A stretch of DNA of 64,000 bases, taken from contig NC_085096.1 of NCBI RefSeq assembly GCF_963422355.1, forward strand, positions 2,051,001 through 2,115,000, written 5' to 3'. Positions 58,830 through 64,000 of this stretch are shown piece after piece (positions within the stretch are counted from its first letter, which is position 1; the number at the start of each line of letters is the position of its first letter). The position numbers and the translations under genes were made by a program. Below the pieces are notes generated by a model. It saw only the letters and a program-made list of their open reading frames with translations. It searched no databases and was not told where the DNA came from. Source of the DNA: Corticium candelabrum (taxonomy: Eukaryota > Porifera > Homoscleromorpha > Homosclerophorida > Plakinidae).

Positions 58830-61698
58830 ATGTGCCTATGTGCAAGCCACAATGCTCTCAATGAACCACCAAACAAGTTATATGTGTAAGCCCAAAAACT
58901 CACTCTACATTTCCTAACATTCCCTGTTGCCTTTCGTTTGCTAATTCTAATAAAATAATTCCTACCGTACTTCTGCACTCTTAACGGCATGCTGGTTAAT
59001 TTACAGGGTTTAGCAAGTGCCGATGTAATGGAACATCCATCCCCCATCCAAAGTGTCCCCCTGAACCAAATTTGCCGGCCTATCCTGTGTGGGCAGATTG
59101 AATAGTCCAAGCCCATTCTGTCCCCTCTTTGCCCACTTAGTCCAAGCTGAAGGTTCTCAACTAAATAAACATCTTGACCACCAAACTGATTTCTACGTAT
59201 AATACAGGTCGTTGTGGAGACAAATATAGCGTGAAATTACATCAGTCACTCACGTAATAGAGAAATAGACAAACTTGTAGCTTCTTGCACATCAGACGCA
59301 GACAGACAGAACCAGTAGTGTCAAGTCGTTGGCTACAATTCGTTCTGTGGCTAAAAGCTTGCTGTACAATCTCCCAGCCAGATTCCATGTGAAGCAGTAG
59401 CAAACACTACAATTTGGCTGGTAGTTTTAATAGCATGACAAAATAGCATGGGGACACTTTAGGCCAAGTGGGGACGAAATAGACTGTCCGGTGGGACACT
59501 ATAGGCCGGCCCATTTGGTCCGGGGGACAATTTATTCTGTTACACTTGTATACCCCGAGGTATACTGGCATGGCAGTATATTGTGGGGCAAAATTAGAAG
59601 CAATAGAATGCAACATTATGCAACTCTGGATGAGCACACAGGAGTACAGTTGCATCACAAAAAATGAAACGTTACAACCACAATGCACTACTATTATCAT
59701 GCTGTTCTTGACCTTTTATCCAGTCTTGCACGCAGCTTCTCGGAACCCCACATTCTTTCACCATCTTTGAGATATTACCTTTCAAAGCTGCCAATCTCAT
59801 TAAAACTTCACTTTTTCTAAATTATATATGATTTCCTACCCTTTGTAGTCGCGTCAACTTCTGCCATCATCAAGAATGCGCAGATGAGCATTACGAGGTT
59901 GCGTGTGTCTGGAATTCCTCAGCCTGTACCGGCATACCGCAGTCTATACCGGCTTGTCGGTATAGGGTGTACCAGATCGGCTCGACACTAATTTTGGTAA
60001 ACCCCACTTTAACGGCATGCCGTTAAAAGAGCGGAAATACGGTAAATGTTTGCTGTACATGTTGCACAGCTAAAACAATCAGACTAGAATGAACGTAGCC
60101 AACCGCTTGACTTATATGACCAAACAGAAAGACTAAACAACATCATTCTAAAACTTAGTTAGAAGTTCAAGTTTAATTAACTGATAGACAAACTACCTAG
60201 CCGATCATGCAAGTAACATATGTACTAAACTCAAACTCATTAATTTATTTTTATTTTTAATAGTTGTAAATACATGATAAATACCTGCAGCATTCAACAT
60301 TCTTGCCACTGCGCGACTTCCTGTTGTCTGTGAGCGTTCTAATGCTGATCTGTTTCTAATTTTAATATTCATGAATTCTGCACCATGTGAGAGAAGAAGC
60401 TTCACGATTTCAGTTTTGTTCCCAGTAAGAGCATAATATATAGGTGGTTCTTTATACTTGTAACCCTCAGCATTAACTGATGCTCCTCGTTCAATCAAAA
60501 CTTTACACATGTTTAATTGTCCTTCTCTGACTGATAGTGTAAGAGGTCGAACAGGACATAGATCTGGCCCATTCACACTTGCACCATTTTCTATCAGAAT
60601 CAAACACGACTCTATTTGTTTCTGATCAAGTGCTGTTACAAGCAATTCATCAATATCTATCGTGTCAATCCATTCAGACAACTTTTCAGTAAGGGAGGTT
60701 TCTGTCTGTGTATAAATCTTACTCAACACCCAACCAGTAAGTTGATTGTTTTTACTGAATGCAAATTCCAAAGCTTGACAAATGTGTTCAGTCTGAATTG
60801 AGGTCAATCCTGCCCTAGAAAGAGCTAAACACAAGTCAGGATGATTCTCACAATGTCGTGATGCTAATTGAAAAGGTGATAAGTTCTGTCCATTAATAGC
60901 AACTACATCTGCTCCATGAGATATCAACACTTTCCCAATTTTAATATTATTGTGTCTACATGCCACATGTAGTGGTTGGTTCCTATATTTGTCTGCCGCA
61001 TGAACATCAGCATCATGAGTCAGTAAAATGTTACATAATTCAGAAACGTGTGTCATTGCACCAGCAGCACAATGTAGTGGCGTCTCTCCATTATTGTTAG
61101 AAGCATGAGAGCTAGCACCACTGGAAAGTAACAAACGAGCAGACTTGATATGACCATACATACATGCTACATGTAGTGGCTGGTTCCCATCTTTATTCAC
61201 TGCATCAACCTTTGCTTCCTTACATAGCAAGATTTCAGTCACTGCAGGAACGTCATCTCCCCATCTGTTTGCATCATGTAGTGGTGTAGCTCCATCCTCA
61301 TCTACCACATTGGTATGAGCTCCATGATCCACAAGCAGCTGCACAATATCAACAAGACGGCGTAGAGCTGCGTAATGCAAAGGACGTCTACCATAGTTGT
61401 TTACTGCATTCACAGTAACGTCTGTCAGTAGCAGACGAACAACATCAAGACAATTCGAACCACATGGCATACTAATCGCTGTGCTAATTGCCATATCGCC
61501 ATTTTTATCTCCAGCAGCGACGTCCGCCCCACGTCCAAGTAGAAATTTACACATCTCTACATTAGTATGATTAGCCGCATGGTGTAGAGCTGTCCATCCC
61601 TCTCCATCCCGTATATTGACGTCACCTCCCCTGTCCTATAGGTCCTTCACTTTATCCCACTGCTTACGACCTGCAGCCTCAGCGACATTCCCTTCCAT
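51540..61698 (-). CDS. Gene C: ANK-Roc-COR-death-death-ZU5-death-death protein (stop at codon 21)
   Basis: Eleven exons fit with consistent phases: 61698-60285, 58198-55434, 55373-55271, 55202-54886, 54822-54789, 54728-54669, 54550-54249, 53849-52808, 52748-52608, 52526-52002 and 51871-51540. The joined frame has 2344 codons. The domain order combines a ROCO protein with a ZU5/death block like that of UNC5 or PIDD, which I do not know from any described protein. A TAG at codon 21 (61638-61636) replaces GTG of genes A and B. Translation could start at the next in-frame ATG (61554), which would lose only the first ankyrin repeat. Otherwise it is a recent pseudogene. All ten introns keep GT-AG. 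Confidence 0.75.
52808..53849 (-). CDS. Gene C exon 8: ZU5 domain with UPA-like region
   Basis: About 347 codons from [18 protein letters not shown]5 signature is visible at residues about 50-150: [45 protein letters not shown]. This follows the family pattern GG-x-L ... IPxGAL ... F-x-KPV. The second half ([38 protein letters not shown]) resembles a UPA domain in position and pattern, but with less certainty. In UNC5, PIDD and ankyrins, ZU5-UPA precedes a death domain, and here too death-type domains follow. Entry is phase 0 and exit phase 1. Confidence 0.75.
54051..54180. repeat. (TCTG)n array in gene C intron 7
   Basis: About 130 bases of TCTG/TCTC units between the second death-like exon and the ZU5 exon. 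Confidence 0.95.
54249..55373 (-). CDS. Gene C exons 3-7: linker, first death domain and second death-like domain
   Basis: Exon 3 encodes [18 protein letters not shown]. Exon 4 is the first death domain ([45 protein letters not shown]). Exons 5 and 6 are short linkers. Exon 7 (54550-54249) is a further death-like domain absent from genes A and [51 protein letters not shown]. It enters in phase 1 and leaves in phase 0. Confidence 0.8.
55434..58198 (-). CDS. Gene C exon 2: Roc GTPase with long insertion, and COR domain
   Basis: The open frame contains [13 protein letters not shown], the long basic/serine-rich insert (with [15 protein letters not shown]-like run), [25 protein letters not shown] and a full COR region ending HAWFPANSE. 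It is highly similar to genes A and B. The donor is GAG|GTAGTT instead of GAG|GTTAGT. Conservation of the full frame here argues that the gene was functional until recently. Confidence 0.85.
58357..58402. repeat. (TG)n microsatellite left of the SINE
   Basis: TG repeats of about 45 bases in gene C intron 1. A second run (58765-58828) stands on the other side of the SINE. Confidence 0.95.
58403..58764 (+). mobile_element. tRNA-derived SINE in gene C intron 1
   Basis: The left part looks like a tRNA: A box TGGCTCAATTGG (58410-58421) and B box GGTTCAAGC (58471-58479), the RNA polymerase III promoter spacing. The body (GGAACTCACCTGCAATTGCC, ATAAATGAGTACCTGG) resembles central regions of invertebrate SINEs. 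(TG)n flanks both sides. A fragment of the body (GAGTACCTGGTCTTTGACTGG) recurs near 51249 on the plus strand and inverted near 31082. Confidence 0.65.
58965..60042. mobile_element. MITE-like non-autonomous DNA transposon, about 1.08 kb
   Basis: The ends are imperfect inverted repeats of about 35 bases: CCGTACTTCTGCACTCTTAA on the left and, reading inward from the right, CCGTATTTCCGCTCTTTTAA, each continuing with CGGCATGC. TA dinucleotides flank the element (58963-58964 and 60043-60044), as after Tc1/mariner-type insertion. No transposase is visible inside. Confidence 0.65.
60285..61698 (-). CDS. Gene C exon 1: ankyrin-repeat domain
   Basis: It starts [20 protein letters not shown], followed by TAG. 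After that the frame is open to the end. Repeats include [42 protein letters not shown] (a repeat type not seen in genes A or B), [24 protein letters not shown] and [12 protein letters not shown], then the helical stretch and two terminal repeats. There is no expansion of the 204-bp module. The exon ends GCAG|GTATTT in phase 1. Confidence 0.8.
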
Positions 61699-62030
61699 TT
61701 CCGATGTCTCTAGTGCGCAACAAACTTCTTTACTTACTCAGCGATCTTCAACAAGCAAACATCACATGACGATGACTCACCTCACAAGAATGCACTCACG
61801 TCGTAATTCACGTGATCGCTCACGTGTACAAATTAGTGCTCGAACTCGCTTTTTTGCCGACCAATCATAAAAGAACATGTGTACTGTATCGTATACGTAC
61901 GTTGCCAAACAGTATATCATATTTCTATTTTCTCGCACATACAGAAAAAAACGCAAAATTAATTGAATCCTTACCTCCGTCAGTTTTCCAGTGATGATGT
62001 TCATTTGCCGACTTGACGCAACCACTTACC
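61699..62030 (-). promoter_or_regulatory. Presumed 5' leader and promoter of gene C
   Basis: The minus-strand sequence before the ATG keeps the leader motif ATCGCTGAGTAA and a CATGTGATG core found before genes A and B, then diverges. A GATCACGTGA site with a CACGTG core lies at about 61810. Confidence 0.35.
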
Positions 62031-62459
62031 TGAGCCAGCCTGCATAATGAAGGCGTGGCCGTGGAGAGTGGGCGGAGTCCGGCCTAGCCCATCCTAGTCT
62101 AGGAGAACCGACATCGGGCGCGGATCCGGGACTTCAGACCGGACTCAAGTCCACAAGGAAGGCGACCACGCCCAACGGCGAGGTCGCCCCGCACCCAAGC
62201 TGGACCCACTTCCAGGACCTACCTCTCCAGGACTCATGATCATTCAGCTACGTACCGCCGCTTATAAATTAGTTGTCAGGGGGTGAGTGCCTTGTCACTG
62301 TCTAGTGAGCATGCGTCTATAGCACGCCCGTACGAAAGCAACCATGCACGCAAGTACACTGTACAACTAGTCGCCGGGTAGAAAGCACGCATGCTACCGC
62401 CGTGTCTTCGGCAAACTTGTCATCGCTCCGTCTCTGGCGGGAAGCTACTAACGACTGAG
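62031..62459. other. GC-richer stretch next to the second DIRS-family element, no ORF recognised
   Basis: Base composition changes here compared with the ROCO cluster. It is probably the 3' terminal region of the element at 62460-63999, since it directly follows the end of its recombinase. Confidence 0.4.
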
Positions 62460-63999
62460 AGTATGCCGCTAGAATCTTGGCGACAAGTTTTACGTAGCGC
62501 TTGCAAACCTCGCTCCTCCACCTCGCCAGTTTCTGGATCGTGGAGTTAGTTCTGCTGGTGTGGTTGCGGCTCCAATCCTAAAGCTGTGCCTCGAGTAACC
62601 GGACACAAACCCCTGGCTTCTAGTGCTGCCCGCACTTCTTTGACAAGTTGTGGCATAGACAGAGGCATTCCATCAGAGCACAGAAACAACGGACCTGCCT
62701 CTCGACCTTGCCAGGCGAGGTAAACCAGCATTGCCGCAATAGGACATAAAGCAGGTACCCGTCCTCCCGAGATGAATATCCACACCATGCCAGAACGGGT
62801 CCGTTTTTTATGACTGCATGAGCCTAACTCTCACGAGGAACGGGTTCGAGAGGGAGTCCACTGCAACATCGCTAACTGTCAGATGAACCGACGATTCAAC
62901 GGCCGGTACGAACTGTACGTACTGTAACTTTGCCCGTACGCAGAAAACCAAAGAAAGACAAACAACATCAATCCAAAGCATCACCACGTCAAGCTCGTCT
63001 ACTCTTGGGGCCCAGTGGTCTGCTAGTCTGAGCAGTACACATCTGGAGTGATTTGTAATCGCTGCCGCCATTTGGGACCTGCCGTCGACTGCGTAACGCC
63101 TTGTAAGACCAGTACACCAACAGCGGCAGAGACTGCATGGTTTCCTAAACCGTGCCGAATGCTAACATGGCGCACCGCTGACAGGGCATTTTTGAGGGTA
63201 GAGTGCGCGATACCCTCGTCCGATAGGAACGCCACTAACAAGCATAGAGTCCGTTCAGATGTCGGAATTCAGATTGGTGCGACTCCGGTTCGCTCGCAGT
63301 ACTGTCGATACCGTGACATCTTGACTGGTATGCACGCAATGTGAATGGGGCTAGCCCAGCGCCAAACAAGCAATAAAACGATCGTTCCAGCAGCCCGACG
63401 TCCAGTCGATGTCGGTGTCGCATATCAACGCCGCCACGTTTGGTGTCACTGGACGCGGAGCTGGGTCAAAAAATGAACCAAACAATCAATGACCAGTCCA
63501 CCATGTTTCGCGACACCGCGTCAGCGACTGCTTTCCGCCCCCGCCCCCGCATGGACTGCGCACCGCCACGACCGCAGCGCCGTCCGACTCAAACTGAGCG
63601 TAAACGGACGCTCAGCCTGCTCCCAAAAACAACCACGGTCAACGCCACTGTGACCATGAGAACTCCAACCCAGGATGTAAGCCATGCAATGCAACTGAGC
63701 CCATGAATTGTCCTGCACTGCCCAGCGGCCCCATGAGTCGGACGCATCCGACTGCGTTGCTATCGAGGGAAGGCGGTCGACCGCCGCCAGTCTGGAGCAG
63801 CGAGCGGGGCCCCGCACGTAAACACACCGCAACCACTCGCCGCCAATTCAGCCCCAAACACCACCAACCACCACCACGGGCCGCTATTCGTCTACCCTCT
63901 GGTCTGTGACTTTGAACCCCCTTTTCATCGTAGTAGCCGCGCCCCTCTCGCGCAGCCACCAGCCCCGCACTCTGCATGTGCCACACGCGTGCTTGTAAG
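62460..63999 (-). mobile_element. Second DIRS-family element: RNase H and tyrosine recombinase, frameshifted
   Basis: The minus strand reads, from the right edge, an RNase H segment (about 63800-63490: SDASDSWGRWAVQDNSWAQL, later ADAVSRNMV), then a recombinase N-terminal domain (63370-63060: AGLAPFTLRAYQS, AHSTLKNALSAVRHVSIRHG, KWRQRLQITPDV). The catalytic domain follows, with VHLTVSDVAVDSL, ALCPIAAMLVYL, GPLFLCSDGMPLS and, one frame on, RHSFRIGAATT (about 62600-62570). Several frameshifts break it. It differs from the elements at 1-2590 and 47-50 kb and has higher GC. The RT part is outside the window. Confidence 0.75.
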
Positions 64000-64000
64000 T

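Noticed and set aside
63440-63706. Plus-strand Arg/Pro-rich frames at the right edge
   Set aside because: They lie opposite the RNase H and recombinase remnants of the DIRS-family element and result from high GC content.

Overview
The window is nuclear DNA from an animal, most likely an early-branching one; a sponge is my best guess and a cnidarian is possible. The evidence is GT-AG introns with coherent phases, metazoan-only domains (inhibitory-Smad MH2, death domain, ZU5), DIRS-type retroelements and long CA, TG and GACA/TCTG microsatellites. There is no bacterial gene organisation. The species cannot be named from the sequence alone.

The core of the window is a rearranged cluster of ankyrin-repeat / Roc-COR GTPase / death-domain genes. 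Gene A (9260-15382, +, 7 exons, about 1658 aa) and gene B (23660-30818, +, 7 exons, about 1841 aa) have open frames and compatible splice phases. Both read ANK - Roc - COR - linker - death - death. Gene C (61698-51540, -, 11 exons, about 2344 codons) has the same front half. After its first death domain it carries a second death-like domain, a ZU5 domain with a UPA-like region, a third death-like domain and a final death domain. All its splice phases agree, but exon 1 has a TAG at codon 21. Truncated relatives lie at 3021-3629, 5317-6706, 19450-20825, 31090-32457 and 34093-35480 (+), and at 46640-44833 and 51240-50016 (-).

Layout from left to right: a decayed DIRS-like element (1-3020); unit 1 (orphan death exons, MH2 copy 1, COR/death remnant, MH2 copy 2, gene A); a broken LYSMD first exon and a long GACA array (15.7-18.2 kb); unit 2 (MH2 copy 3, COR/death remnant, MH2 copy 4, gene B); unit 3 (COR/death fragment, MH2 copy 5, remnant, MH2 copy 6); an apparently intact three-exon LYSMD1/2-like gene on the minus strand (44508-37572), with two LINE-type fragments and a hAT-like element in its introns; then the inverted half of the cluster (gene D remnant, second DIRS-like copy, gene E remnant, gene C); and a second DIRS-family element at the right edge. 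The order ROCO gene then LYSMD exon 1 occurs once on each strand. The order last death exon then COR/death fragment also occurs on each strand. The region therefore grew by tandem and inverted duplication.

The proteins look like intracellular GTPase scaffolds: ankyrin repeats for ligand or partner binding, a Roc-COR switch, and death-fold or ZU5 domains for downstream assembly, comparable in logic to DAPK1 (without the kinase) and to UNC5/PIDD. A role in cell death or innate sensing is inference. Six copies of an I-Smad MH2 exon travel with the ROCO fragments, and every copy carries a frameshift, stop or truncation. Gene A exon 6 looks like a scar left by deletion of a ZU5 cassette of the kind still present in gene C.
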